From Paenibacillus sp. FSL H8-0537 (GTDB lineage: Bacteria; Bacillota; Bacilli; Paenibacillales; Paenibacillaceae): DNA of 64,000 nucleotides. This document shows positions 53,280 to 63,857 of this stretch, in pieces (positions within the stretch are counted from its first letter, which is position 1; the number at the start of each line of letters is the position of its first letter). Location of the stretch: positions 3,772,001-3,836,000 of the forward strand of contig NZ_CP150290.1 in assembly GCF_038051995.1 (NCBI RefSeq), in the 5' to 3' direction. Both the position numbers and the translations under genes were made by a program. The notes under the pieces were generated by a model. It made no database searches. It was not told the DNA's origin and saw only the letters and a program-made list of their open reading frames with translations.

Positions 53280-55196
53280 ATGAAATTTAAAATGAGAAAG
53301 CTGACCGCCTTGCTGGTGCTGCTTATGCTGAGCCAGGCATTTGCCGCGGGCAGCAGTATAGCTGCGAGCTCCGCAACCAAGTACCGGGTGTATCAGAACG
53401 ATGCAGCGCTCAAGGAATTTGCAACCGAGAAGCAGGCAATTGCCTATGCCCAAAGCTTTACCTACAGCCATGTCGAGCAAATTTCGGGCCGAGTGTGGGT
53501 ATGGGACAATTTTCCGAAGTATAAGGTATATCAAGGCGGCGCCTCCAATCCCAAGTGGGAATATCGCACCTACGAACAAGCACAGGCCGCAGCGAAGCAG
53601 CTAGGTCAAGTACATATTCGAGATTTACAGCAGCCGGGCTGGGTTTATGAATCTTATGCCAAGTTCCAGCTCTATCAAGGCGAAAATACGAAAAGCAGCT
53701 GGGGCTTTGCTACCCTTGCAGCCGCTAAGAAGGAAGCTGCCAATTGGGGCAATTCCCATATAATTAAACGCTCCACGAATGAGTGGGTATGGGACAATGT
53801 GACGGCTGCCCAAAAGAAAGGGCAGCGTGCAGGCAAAGCGATTTACACGATAACGAAGGATGGCGGGCAAATTTCCGGCACCAAAACATACGCTTACCTC
53901 TATGACGCTGTTCAAGCAGCAGCCAAGCAAGAAGGCAGTGAAGTAACCAATACTGCGAAAGGCAAGGTCGTTTTCTCCAATGTTCGCAGTTACGAAGTTC
54001 AGCAAAATGGCAAAACCATCAAAGCTTTTATTAGTGTTGATGCCGCAATACCCTTTGCCAAAAAATATGCTGGCGCAGATATCGTTTACAATAACGTAGT
54101 CTGGTGGACCAACAAGCCTTATTTATCCGTTTATCAAAACGATAAAATCATCAAAAGCGTACACACCAAAGAATCCGCAGTGACGCTAGCCAAAAGCTAC
54201 GCAAATGCCACCGTTCGAAATGCGGATGGACGGGTATTATGGAGCAATGCAACAAAGCTGATTTATATGGGGTGGAATGGATCTTCGAACAGCCAGACGA
54301 TTATGGGGCATGTTGCGGGGACACAAGGGCTTGATATTGATTCTCCGACTTGGTTCGAGCTAGGGGACGCGAATGGCAAGCTGAACGATATGTCGGATGC
54401 TGCGACCGCCAGCACCTTGAAGGCTCAGGGCGTTCTCGTCATGCCGCTTCTGCACAACCAGTTTGACAAAAAGATGACAAGTGCCTTTCTCGCCAATCCA
54501 GCTGCGCAGGCAGCTTTCATTAGCAGTCTCGTCACCAAGCTTGCGGCGCTTCACGTCTATGGCCTCAATATTGATTTTGAAGAGGTAGCTGGGTCGGACC
54601 GGGCAAGCTATACCGCTTTTGTCAAAGCACTCACGAAAGCTGTTCATGCCAAAGGCATGAAAGTATCGATCGATCTGCCGCGCGGCAGCGCCAGCTGGAA
54701 TCAGGCAACGGCGTATGACCACACTGCACTGGCAGGCATTGTCGATACGATTATTATTATGGCTTATGACGAGCACTGGAGCACAGGCCCGGAAGCGGGC
54801 TCCGTTTCCAGCTTGGCGTGGGCTGAAGAGGGCGTAAAACAGTTTCTCGATTACGGCATTCCACGCAAAAAGCTTATGCTCGGCATTCCTTTTTACGTCC
54901 GCGAGTGGAAGCTGGATAGCGCAGGTGCTCTTATTAGCAATCGCGCTATATATATGAAGGAAGTGCCGCAGCTCATTAAAGATACGAACGCTATAGGCAC
55001 GCCGGATGTAACATCCGGTCAAACGAAATACACCTATGTAAAAGATGGTTTTACCTATGTATTTTGGGCAGAGACCGCTTCAACCGTGCAAGCCCGCATC
55101 AATATGGCGAAAAAATATGATCTCGCAGGTGTTGCAGCGTGGCGCCTTGGCTACGAAAGCGCCGATCTATGGACGATGATGCTCCGTTTGAAATAA
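53280..55196 (+). CDS. Secreted GH18-family protein with six N-terminal repeats
   Basis: A 638-residue protein with a signal peptide (1-29). Residues 33-325 hold about six diverged repeats of 45-55 residues, each starting YxVYQ-like and ending VWDN/VFSN/LWSN. The C-terminal GH18 barrel (about 326-638) shows YMGWNGSS, VMPLLHNQ, the active-site stretch YGLNIDFEEV with Asp432 and catalytic Glu434, IIIMAYDEHW and AAWRLGYES. The first Asp of the usual DGxDxDxE is Tyr427, and the second is Asn430, as in spore-lysin types such as YaaH. Cell-wall or chitin binding by the repeats is inferred. Confidence 0.88.
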   Translation: MKFKMRKLTALLVLLMLSQAFAAGSSIAASSATKYRVYQNDAALKEFATEKQAIAYAQSFTYSHVEQISGRVWVWDNFPKYKVYQGGASNPKWEYRTYEQAQAAAKQLGQVHIRDLQQPGWVYESYAKFQLYQGENTKSSWGFATLAAAKKEAANWGNSHIIKRSTNEWVWDNVTAAQKKGQRAGKAIYTITKDGGQISGTKTYAYLYDAVQAAAKQEGSEVTNTAKGKVVFSNVRSYEVQQNGKTIKAFISVDAAIPFAKKYAGADIVYNNVVWWTNKPYLSVYQNDKIIKSVHTKESAVTLAKSYANATVRNADGRVLWSNATKLIYMGWNGSSNSQTIMGHVAGTQGLDIDSPTWFELGDANGKLNDMSDAATASTLKAQGVLVMPLLHNQFDKKMTSAFLANPAAQAAFISSLVTKLAALHVYGLNIDFEEVAGSDRASYTAFVKALTKAVHAKGMKVSIDLPRGSASWNQATAYDHTALAGIVDTIIIMAYDEHWSTGPEAGSVSSLAWAEEGVKQFLDYGIPRKKLMLGIPFYVREWKLDSAGALISNRAIYMKEVPQLIKDTNAIGTPDVTSGQTKYTYVKDGFTYVFWAETASTVQARINMAKKYDLAGVAAWRLGYESADLWTMMLRLK

Positions 55197-55219
55197 TTTG
55201 TATATTTATTTTATGGATG

Positions 55220-55268
55220 AAAAAAGGTCAAGCCAGAGGGCTATTAACCCTCTGGCTTGACCTTTTTG
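55220..55268. terminator. Bidirectional terminator between the GH18 gene and cysN
   Basis: AAAAGGTCAAGCCAGAGGG pairs perfectly with its complement (CCCTCTGGCTTGACCTTTT) around CTATTAA. A run of T follows on both strands. It separates the two convergent genes. Confidence 0.9.
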
Positions 55269-55298
55269 ATAAAGCAAACTTTATTAGATTGGCTGTAC

Positions 55299-56942
55299 TT
55301 ATATTTGAGCCTTCACAACACGTTTCACGGCATCGTTAGCCGCTTCGTCAATCGAAGAGCTGTATACAGCAGCATCGATTGGCAAAAAGGCTTGGCCGAT
55401 TATTTCTTGCGCAATGGCTTGGTCGTTGTCGCTTGCAGAACCGACCAGTACCAAGGCAATAAGTCCCGCATCGTTTAGCAATGTGGCATAACCAGCGATT
55501 TGCCGCACAGATTCTCCTAAGCTGTTATCGATTAGCATCGTATGATAGCCTCTCGCTACCAACCGTTTCTCGATTCCCTTCGCAAGAGCCAAGTTGTCCG
55601 AAGCTGAACCCGTAAGCCAAAGCGTTAATGGCTGCTGCCCTTTTTGCTGGGCACGTACATCTCTTGTGATTTCCGTATCGATCTGGCCCGCACTATCAGA
55701 GCTTTGAAGAGCTTCGTCAATGACGCCGCAAGCGGATGTCATATTCGTTACGCGATCGATGAGAATAAATCCACCGATGCTTTTATTTTTTTCAAATGCA
55801 TCAAAGATAATACCATCCGATAATGAAAATTCACATTTAGCCACTTCATTCTTAACCACATGATCGGCTGTAACCGTGTTGCCTGTATTAATATCGATTT
55901 TGTGTTTAATTGCCGTCACAGTACCAGGAAGAACCTTTGTACCTACCTTCACCAGAACATTTTTTCCCGGCGTCAGGACAGAATCATCCATCCAAAGAAT
56001 CGTGGCGCTAAAGCTGTCGGCCTCTTGGAGCTGATCATCCTTCGTAAATACACATCCGCGTGAAACGTCAACTTCCCGATCCAATTGAATCGTTACAGGT
56101 TGTCCGGCATGAGCCGAATCCCTGTCTTGGTCTGTTACAAAGATTCGTTTGACCTTCGCCTTCTCACGGCTAGGCAGAGTGGTCAGCTCATCGCCAACTG
56201 CAATGCTGCCCGCTTCGATCTGTCCTTGAAATCCACGGAAGGTGTGGTCTGGCCTGCATACCCGCTGAACGGGCATCATAAACGGCAACTCATCGTCGCT
56301 TGCATGGACATCAACACCTTCCAGATAGGGCAGCAAAGGAAGACCCTCGTACCAAGGCGTATTAGGCGATTTTTTCGTAATATTATCCCCTTCTGTTGCA
56401 GAAACAGGGATTACCTGAATGCTTTCAAACTGGAATTCACTGGCGGTGCGAGAAAAGTCTTCTTTGATTTCATCAAATATTTTCGCATCAAAATCCACCA
56501 AATCCATTTTATTTACCGCTAACACCAGATGCTTGATTCCCATGAGAGCGCAAATCCGGGTATGGCGCTTCGTTTGCGTAATAATTCCTTTTTTTGCGTC
56601 CACCAGAATAATGGCAAGATCCGCAAAAGATGCACCTACGGCCATGTTGCGTGTATATTCTTCATGCCCCGGCGTGTCCGCTACAATGAATGAACGGTGA
56701 TCCGTCGTAAAATACCGATAAGCCACATCAATCGTAATCCCCTGCTCACGTTCAGCAAGCAGTCCATCTAGAAGCAAGGAGTAGTCAATTTTGCCGCCAC
56801 GGCTGCCCAGCCTGCTGTCCAGCTCCAAGGCTCTCTCCTGGTCAGCGAACAAAAGCTTAGCCTCATAAAGCATATGTCCAATTAAAGTGGATTTGCCGTC
56901 ATCCACACTTCCGCAAGTAATAAATTTAAGCAGACTCTTCAT
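55299..56942 (-). CDS. cysN: Sulfate adenylyltransferase large subunit CysN with degenerate APS-kinase tail
   Basis: A 547-residue GTPase from ATG 56942, with GGGAGGGC ten bases upstream and 1 bp after the cysD stop. GTPase motifs: GSVDDGKST, DTPGHEEYTRNM and NKMDLVDF, then EF-Tu-like domains 2 and 3. It drives APS formation with CysD. Residues 438-547 resemble APS kinase (CysC) as in CysNC/NodQ: LTLWLTGS ... KGIEKRLVARGYHTMLIDN ... ATLLNDAGLIALV, but the P-loop (GLSGSGKST) has become GSASDNLAL and the domain is only 110 residues. This tail cannot bind ATP in the usual way. Confidence 0.93.
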   Translation of the reverse strand: MKSLLKFITCGSVDDGKSTLIGHMLYEAKLLFADQERALELDSRLGSRGGKIDYSLLLDGLLAEREQGITIDVAYRYFTTDHRSFIVADTPGHEEYTRNMAVGASFADLAIILVDAKKGIITQTKRHTRICALMGIKHLVLAVNKMDLVDFDAKIFDEIKEDFSRTASEFQFESIQVIPVSATEGDNITKKSPNTPWYEGLPLLPYLEGVDVHASDDELPFMMPVQRVCRPDHTFRGFQGQIEAGSIAVGDELTTLPSREKAKVKRIFVTDQDRDSAHAGQPVTIQLDREVDVSRGCVFTKDDQLQEADSFSATILWMDDSVLTPGKNVLVKVGTKVLPGTVTAIKHKIDINTGNTVTADHVVKNEVAKCEFSLSDGIIFDAFEKNKSIGGFILIDRVTNMTSACGVIDEALQSSDSAGQIDTEITRDVRAQQKGQQPLTLWLTGSASDNLALAKGIEKRLVARGYHTMLIDNSLGESVRQIAGYATLLNDAGLIALVLVGSASDNDQAIAQEIIGQAFLPIDAAVYSSSIDEAANDAVKRVVKAQI

Positions 56943-56943
56943 C

Positions 56944-57867
56944 TTAGAAATAGCCCTCCCGTTTACGTCTTTCCATGCTTCCCGCTTCTTCCTGATCAAT
57001 AACCCTTGTTGTCCGTTCGGATGATACCGCGCCAAGCGTCTCTTCAATAATAGCATCCAGCGTGTCCGCCTCTGACAGGGCGCCGCCAGTCAGCGGATAA
57101 CAGCCTAATGTGCGAAATCTCATCTTCAGCATTTCAATCTTCTCACCCGGCTCGAGCCTCATCCGATCATCATCCGCCATGATGATCTGTCCATCGCGAT
57201 TAACGACAGGCCGTTCTTTGGCTAAATAAAGAGGAACAATATCAATGTTCTCTCTGTGAATGTATTGCCAGATATCCTTTTCTGTCCAATTGGAAATCGG
57301 GAATACACGGATGCTTTCACCCTTATTAATTCTTGTATTGAAAAGCTTCCACATTTCCGGACGTTGGTTTTTCGGATCCCAGGCATGATTTTTATTACGG
57401 AATGAGAAAATCCGCTCCTTCGCACGCGACTTCTCCTCATCACGTCTTCCACCGCCAAAAGCAGCTGTGAATCCGTATTTGTCAAGGCCCTGCTTCAGGG
57501 CTTGGGTTTTCATAATATCCGTATAGGCGGAGCCATGATCAAATGGGTTGATCCCTTGCTCAATCCCTTCTTGATTGGAGTGAACAAGCATGTTGATTCC
57601 GAATTCTTTCGCCTTACGGTCACGGAATTCAATCATCTCTTTGAACTTCCACGTTGTATCAATATGCATGAAAGGAAACGGCGGCTTCTCCGGATAAAAG
57701 GCTTTCAACGCCAAATGCAGCATCACGGAGCTATCCTTACCGATCGAGTACAGCATCACGGGATTTTCACATTCCGCCGCTACTTCTCGAATAATATAAA
57801 TCGCCTCAGCCTCGAGTTGATCCAGATGTGTCGTTGCATCTATGGAATCAAGCATCATTTTGTCCAT
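56944..57867 (-). CDS. cysD: Sulfate adenylyltransferase small subunit CysD
   Basis: A 307-residue ATP-pyrophosphatase-fold enzyme. The PP-loop is [13 protein letters not shown], followed by [41 protein letters not shown] and TEKDIWQYI. With CysN it makes adenosine 5'-phosphosulfate from sulfate and ATP, the first step of sulfate assimilation. A GGGAGG site precedes the ATG. It is the first gene of a cysDN operon; no cysH, cysC or transporter gene is in the window. Confidence 0.95.
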   Translation of the reverse strand: MDKMMLDSIDATTHLDQLEAEAIYIIREVAAECENPVMLYSIGKDSSVMLHLALKAFYPEKPPFPFMHIDTTWKFKEMIEFRDRKAKEFGINMLVHSNQEGIEQGINPFDHGSAYTDIMKTQALKQGLDKYGFTAAFGGGRRDEEKSRAKERIFSFRNKNHAWDPKNQRPEMWKLFNTRINKGESIRVFPISNWTEKDIWQYIHRENIDIVPLYLAKERPVVNRDGQIIMADDDRMRLEPGEKIEMLKMRFRTLGCYPLTGGALSEADTLDAIIEETLGAVSSERTTRVIDQEEAGSMERRKREGYF

Positions 57868-57918
57868 GAAAAAAATGCCTCCCTTTAATCCTTACTAAAT
57901 CTATAGACTATAATATAT

Positions 57919-57946
57919 ATCCTATCAGATTTTCACTTTTATGCAA
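57919..57946 (-). promoter_or_regulatory. Putative sigma-A promoter of cysDN
   Basis: On the minus strand TTGCAT (57946-57941) and TAGGAT (57924-57919) are 16 bp apart, about 50 bp upstream of the cysD start. Both boxes deviate from consensus. No regulator site was recognised. Confidence 0.35.
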
Positions 57947-58129
57947 AGTGGAATAAAGTGAATTCTTTTATTTTTTTAATCCATTCGTTTTCATCAAAAA
58001 GGACAACGAAACTACGCGCAATTAGATTGGATAATTCCATTATAGAAAAAATGTAGGGATGATGTGTATCAAGCTAGCATGAACCCCTGATTCGGGATGA
58101 TCGCTTTGAAGACGTCATTTTTTTGCGCC

Positions 58130-59272
58130 TTACTTAACCACCTGCTCAAACACCAGCTTCCCAAGCGGCAGCTCCATAAATTTCGCATAAGCTTCTGCTT
58201 GCTGCTCAACTCCCTCCTCGAAGCCAGTGAGAGGTTCGAAGGGATGAATGACAACATCGATTCCCTTCTTCTTAATCGTTCGCTTCCATGTGCCTACGAC
58301 TTGTCCATTAACCACAATCATCGGCAAAAACACGCCATTATTGCCAGGAACAATTCGCGGAGCAATTTCAGGCTTCAACACGGCGCTGCGTTCCTTGTAG
58401 CCTAAAATAAATTCATCAAAGCCAGGCAGCAAATAAACGCCGGAAGCTTTACCCTGTTGCTCCTCATCCTTCGAATGCCTCTTATCCCCCTGCTCTGTCC
58501 AAGCACCGGCTGTCTGCTTTAGCATCCAATAGTCATTCCCGTCCATTCGCTCACTATCCAGCTGGCCTTTTATTGCTTCGAGCCCTTCCCTTGCATCCGC
58601 AAGCGTCATCCCTGTCCACCAGGCAAAATCATGAACCGTAGCAGGACCATGGGCGGTAAAATATCGCAAAGCAAGCTTCGCAAGCGCAGCTTCACGCGTC
58701 ATTTTCTGCGCATCAGTTGCCCACTCATCTAGCAACACGAACGTTTGCTGCTTGCCGCTTATCGGTCCAAAGCAAATCAGCCCTTTATAGGCGCTATGCC
58801 ATAAAATATGATAACCCCGCTGGCTGTCCGTGCGTATGCCCGCCTGCTCCAGCTGTTCTAGCAGTGCTCCGCGCGAAACCTGCGCTCCCCCTTGCAGCAT
58901 ATTGTGAATCAAGCTTTCGCTGCGCGTAAGCGTTGCATCATCTAACTCTAGCTGCTCCCTCCGCCGTTTCGACTGCTGAAGCAAGCGCGGGGCAGCGAGT
59001 GACAACCGCCATAATACATCCTCCGTTGGCACAAAATGAATCGTTCCGCGCTGCGTCCAGGTCAGTACCATCTCGCGACTTGCAATGCTCTGCTCAACCT
59101 TGGACAGCGTTGCTCCAGGCGAACGCAGGCCAATTGCCCACATCGCCTGCATATAATCCTGAGCCTGCACAGCGCCGAGCTGCTGGACTACCTGCTTAGG
59201 CGACCAATTGCTTTCAACTAATGCTATCCCTTGATTTTGCAGGCGAAGTCCTGCTATCCTGTTTATGTTCAT
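58130..59272 (-). CDS. AlkZ-like DNA glycosylase (winged-helix HTH_42 family)
   Basis: A 380-residue protein from ATG 59272 (MNINRIAGLRLQNQG) with GAGGGG upstream. It matches the HTH_42/YcaQ family: LVESNWSPKQVVQQLGAVQAQDYMQAMWAIGLR, LTWTQRGTIHFVPTEDVLW and FFGPISG-type core, then a LLPGFDEFILGYKERSAV C-terminus. The QxQ motif (Gln36 and Gln38, QAQD) is that of Streptomyces AlkZ, which excises alkylated bases from DNA crosslinks. That points to AlkZ rather than YcaQ (QxD). Many bacteria carry such genes near natural-product clusters. No such link is proven here. Confidence 0.83.
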   Translation of the reverse strand: MNINRIAGLRLQNQGIALVESNWSPKQVVQQLGAVQAQDYMQAMWAIGLRSPGATLSKVEQSIASREMVLTWTQRGTIHFVPTEDVLWRLSLAAPRLLQQSKRRREQLELDDATLTRSESLIHNMLQGGAQVSRGALLEQLEQAGIRTDSQRGYHILWHSAYKGLICFGPISGKQQTFVLLDEWATDAQKMTREAALAKLALRYFTAHGPATVHDFAWWTGMTLADAREGLEAIKGQLDSERMDGNDYWMLKQTAGAWTEQGDKRHSKDEEQQGKASGVYLLPGFDEFILGYKERSAVLKPEIAPRIVPGNNGVFLPMIVVNGQVVGTWKRTIKKKGIDVVIHPFEPLTGFEEGVEQQAEAYAKFMELPLGKLVFEQVVK

Positions 59273-59470
59273 CCAGCACCCCTCTTGCACAATATCCATG
59301 CATTTTGCTTCCATTTTACCACAGGGTACAAATGCCGTTTCATCTTCATCAAAACAAGCCCACAGTTCCAAAACTGAAAATGTTACAATTTCGATACATT
59401 TTCTACATATTTCGAAACAATTGCCCGTTATAATTCGTCATAGGGATCACTTAAGGAGGCATTTTTGAAC

Positions 59471-60259
59471 ATGAAGATAAAAAGAACAGGACAGGCTCTG
59501 ACGGTTCTGCTGCTGCTGTTTGCCTTTGGCTGTACTGGCGCACAAGAAACCGTATCGCCCATAGCTAGCCAATCGCCAGCGAGCAATACGAATACCGAAG
59601 CTGCTGGGCCAGCAGTGGATAATGCTGTGCAAGAAACGTCTGGTACCGTTGAAGATTTGCTTGTTGTAGCGAACCCTGCTGCAGCTGTCGTACTCGTAAA
59701 CAAGCAATACAGCTTGCCAGAAGGTTATGAGCCGCAGGATTTGGTATATCCTGATGTGGCATTCACCTTCACTGAGAAAATCGACAAGCGCATGCTCCGC
59801 AAGGAAGCGGCTGACGCTTTGGAGCAATTATTCGCCGGAGCAGCTGGTGATGGCATTAAGCTAGCTGGCGTTTCCGGCTATCGTTCTTATGATCGCCAGA
59901 AAACACTGTTCGACAATTATGTGAAAAAGGATGGCGAAGAAGCCGCTCGCATGTACAGCGCAGTTCCGGGTACGAGTGAGCATCAGACCGGCCTAGCCAT
60001 TGATGTTACGGGTGCAGATGGCAAATGTGCGGCAGAGGATTGTTTTGCGGGCACGCCTGAAGCAATTTGGCTCGCAGATCATGCATGGGAATATGGCTAC
60101 ATTATTCGTTATCCTGAAGGGAAAGACAGCATTACCGGCTATAAATATGAGCCTTGGCACATTCGATATGTCGGCAAGGAGCTGGCCAAAGAGCTTAACG
60201 AGCGCGACATTACGCTTGATGAATATTACAATGCGGTTCCAGTGTCCGAGAAACGTTAA
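59471..60259 (+). CDS. VanY-type D,D-carboxypeptidase lipoprotein (M15B)
   Basis: A 262-residue lipoprotein starting at ATG 59471; a TTG at 59465 is also possible, both behind AAGGAGG. The signal peptide ends in lipobox FAFGC. After a Ser/Thr/Ala-rich linker the peptidase domain shows VSGYRSYDRQKTLFDNYV, the zinc motif SEHQTGLAIDVTG and YEPWHIRYVG. It trims the terminal D-Ala from peptidoglycan stem peptides. There are no vanH/A/X genes nearby, so it is a cell-wall maintenance enzyme rather than part of a glycopeptide resistance operon. Confidence 0.93.
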   Translation: MKIKRTGQALTVLLLLFAFGCTGAQETVSPIASQSPASNTNTEAAGPAVDNAVQETSGTVEDLLVVANPAAAVVLVNKQYSLPEGYEPQDLVYPDVAFTFTEKIDKRMLRKEAADALEQLFAGAAGDGIKLAGVSGYRSYDRQKTLFDNYVKKDGEEAARMYSAVPGTSEHQTGLAIDVTGADGKCAAEDCFAGTPEAIWLADHAWEYGYIIRYPEGKDSITGYKYEPWHIRYVGKELAKELNERDITLDEYYNAVPVSEKR

Positions 60260-60265
60260 TACGCA

Positions 60266-60299
60266 TTAAAAAAAGCGGCCGCTTAGCCGCTTTTTTTAT
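60266..60299. terminator. Terminator after the VanY-type gene
   Basis: AAAAAAAGCGGC pairs with GCCGCTTTTTTT around CGCTTA, 8 bp after the stop. It also faces the convergent ArsR gene. Confidence 0.9.
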
Positions 60300-60318
60300 T
60301 TTTCCCCCTTGAATTCTC

Positions 60319-60633
60319 TCAAATATACCGCTCGTCCGTTCCCAGAATGGAATCCAGCAGCCCTGGAAAACATAAGTCGAGATTGTCCCGGCGAACGGAA
60401 TAGTAGTGCTGCTTGCCTTCAATTCGCGGCTGAATGATTCCTGCTTCGCGCAATATTTTGACATGATGCGATAGCGTTGATTTGGACAGATGCTCCACCT
60501 CGAAGGAGGAGCAGTTTTTCTCTCCTGCCTTGGCAAGGCATAAAACAATTTTAAGCCGCACAGGGTCACTCAGCGCATGCAGCACCGTTGTGAGCTTCAT
60601 TTCATTGGCTTCTGGTAATTTTACAGTTCTCAT
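60319..60633 (-). CDS. ArsR-family transcriptional repressor
   Basis: A 104-residue winged-helix regulator (ATG 60633; a second in-frame ATG at 60600 is possible, neither with a strong ribosome site). HALSDPVRLKIVLCLAKAG and LSKSTLSHHVKILREAGIIQPRIEGKQHYYSV are typical. No metal-binding Cys pair of the ArsR/CadC kind is seen, so it senses something else. It is divergent from a small membrane transporter gene (about 145 bp between starts), its probable target. Confidence 0.88.
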   Translation of the reverse strand: MRTVKLPEANEMKLTTVLHALSDPVRLKIVLCLAKAGEKNCSSFEVEHLSKSTLSHHVKILREAGIIQPRIEGKQHYYSVRRDNLDLCFPGLLDSILGTDERYI

Positions 60634-60778
60634 ACTGCCCAACGTATCATATCTGGATGCATGTTTCAATGTTCGAGGCCTTCCACTGTATATTTCACAA
60701 TTGCCTCCTTTAAAAAATCTTTCCCTTGGGCAACATATAAGCGCAACGGAATATTTGAATGAAAGGAGCCGCAAACCC

Positions 60779-61126
60779 ATGCTGCTTGTTTATGCTGTCG
60801 CCCTCCTGCTTGGAGGATTATTCGCGGTGAATGCCGTATTCGCTTATCAGAGCAAGCATATTGATCCTCTTTTCTGGGCCACGATATGGTATCAGTTCAA
60901 GCTGCTTCCAGTCATTTTTGCTGCAAATGTCATGATTGGATTTGGCGTCAAATTTTTGTATAAAGGATTTGGAAATTTGACCTTTGCTCTCACCTTGTCA
61001 AAAGGCATTGAAATTTTGGTCTGTGTAGTCATTGGCATGATATTTTTGCGGGAAATGCCCAATTGGAAAACAATTGCAGGGCTTGCCATCGTCGTGATTG
61101 GCTTCTGGATTACGAAGCTCAAATGA
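60779..61126 (+). CDS. Small DMT/EamA-like membrane protein
   Basis: A 115-residue protein with four hydrophobic segments from ATG 60779 (GGAG 10 bases upstream). The frame is open further upstream, but that part crosses the divergent ArsR gene. Length and layout resemble small multidrug resistance or half-size EamA transporters (final segment TIAGLAIVVIGFWITKLK). The Glu14 of true SMR pumps is not evident. Regulation by the neighbouring ArsR protein is likely. Confidence 0.8.
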   Translation: MLLVYAVALLLGGLFAVNAVFAYQSKHIDPLFWATIWYQFKLLPVIFAANVMIGFGVKFLYKGFGNLTFALTLSKGIEILVCVVIGMIFLREMPNWKTIAGLAIVVIGFWITKLK

Positions 61127-61156
61127 GCGCTATCTATCCCAAGCATTACTGGAAAA

Positions 61157-61213
61157 AAGCAAACAGCCTAAAGCCGCCCCCGTTATAACAGGCGTCCGCT
61201 TTAGACTGTTTAT
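61157..61213. terminator. Terminator between the transporter and racemase genes
   Basis: AAACAGCCTAAAGC pairs with GCTTTAGACTGTTT, with one mismatch, around a GC-rich stem (GCC...GGC). It lies 6 bp from the stop of the minus-strand racemase and 31 bp from the transporter stop, so it can serve both convergent genes. Confidence 0.7.
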
Positions 61214-61218
61214 TTTCA

Positions 61219-62016
61219 TTAGTTCATAATTTCTTCGTTCTGCACATTGCTCTCGCTTATCAATTCAAAAGCTGTTCGTATTTTCTCAATGTAAGCAGGA
61301 TCATTGCCGGTACACATAAAGCGAATGCTGCCGCTTCTTACGCCGCCTACCATGCCTACTCGGCTTAGCAGCGCCGTGAGGCGTTTTATCGTGCCCGCAT
61401 TGCCATCTATAATCTGAATGTGTGGCGGCAATATTTCGCGGAGCAGCCCTTTATAGAAGGGGTAATGGGTACAGCCCAGGACGACAATGCCATAACGGTC
61501 CAGATCATACCCAGCCAGCTTGGAGTGGAAATAGTCGCCCATAATGCGCTTGTCAAACTGCAAGTCCTCACAATAGCGGACAAGCTCAGGAAGCGGCAAG
61601 GAATCTACAATCCCCTCATCGTCTACCCGTGACACAAGAGCATAATACTTAGGCTGCTGCAGCGTTAGCGGTGTCGCGAACACCAGCACCCGCTTCCCCG
61701 TCCTGCGGTTCATCTCAACCGCTGGCTTAACCGCCGGCTCCATGCCGACAATGGGAAAAGAATACATCGTTCGCAGCTCGGCAACAGCAATGCTGGTCGC
61801 TGTATTGCAAGCAACAACCAAGGCATCAATTCCTTCGCCTACCATCGTTTCCACAGCCTCCAGAATAAAAGCTCTGACTTCCTCCTTCGACTTCGTTCCA
61901 TAAGGAACATGCAAATTATCAGCCATAAAAAGATAATCCTGAGCAGGGAGTCGTCGAAGCGCCTCAGCCATTACGGTTAGCCCGCCAATACCCGAATCCA
62001 AAAAACCAATTTTCAT
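61219..62016 (-). CDS. murI: Glutamate racemase
   Basis: A 265-residue cofactor-independent racemase making D-glutamate for peptidoglycan. The first catalytic Cys (Cys70) is in VVACNTATS, the second in LGCTHYPF, and the N-terminal FLDSGIGGLTV and PYGTKSKEE segments are complete. It stands alone on the minus strand, with a terminator hairpin after it. Confidence 0.96.
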   Translation of the reverse strand: MKIGFLDSGIGGLTVMAEALRRLPAQDYLFMADNLHVPYGTKSKEEVRAFILEAVETMVGEGIDALVVACNTATSIAVAELRTMYSFPIVGMEPAVKPAVEMNRRTGKRVLVFATPLTLQQPKYYALVSRVDDEGIVDSLPLPELVRYCEDLQFDKRIMGDYFHSKLAGYDLDRYGIVVLGCTHYPFYKGLLREILPPHIQIIDGNAGTIKRLTALLSRVGMVGGVRSGSIRFMCTGNDPAYIEKIRTAFELISESNVQNEEIMN

Positions 62017-62134
62017 TTTTATCGTTCCCTAACTTTTGTAATAAAGGCTTATACCAGCATAGCGCGATAGCAGGCTATAGGCAATATCCGTAAAGAAGAT
62101 TATCAGCAGCATACGCTCATAAACGAATACATTT

Positions 62135-62172
62135 TTTCAAAAAAAGAACCAACCAGACGTTCCTGATTGGCC
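62135..62172 (-). terminator. Terminator after the M4 protease gene
   Basis: On the minus strand CCAATCAG-GAACGT-CTGGTTGG (one G-U pair) is followed by TTCTTTTTTT, about 36 bp after the protease stop. Confidence 0.75.
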
Positions 62173-62207
62173 TTTTTCCCTATTATATATCATTTTACTT
62201 ACATTTT

Positions 62208-63857
<1,650 letters not shown>

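Noticed and set aside
59471..60259. VanY as part of a glycopeptide-resistance operon
   Set aside because: No vanR/S/H/A/X neighbours; a stand-alone D,D-carboxypeptidase is more likely.
60482..60778. N-terminal extension of the small transporter
   Set aside because: It is open by chance antisense to the ArsR gene; ATG 60779 has a proper ribosome binding site and starts with a membrane segment.
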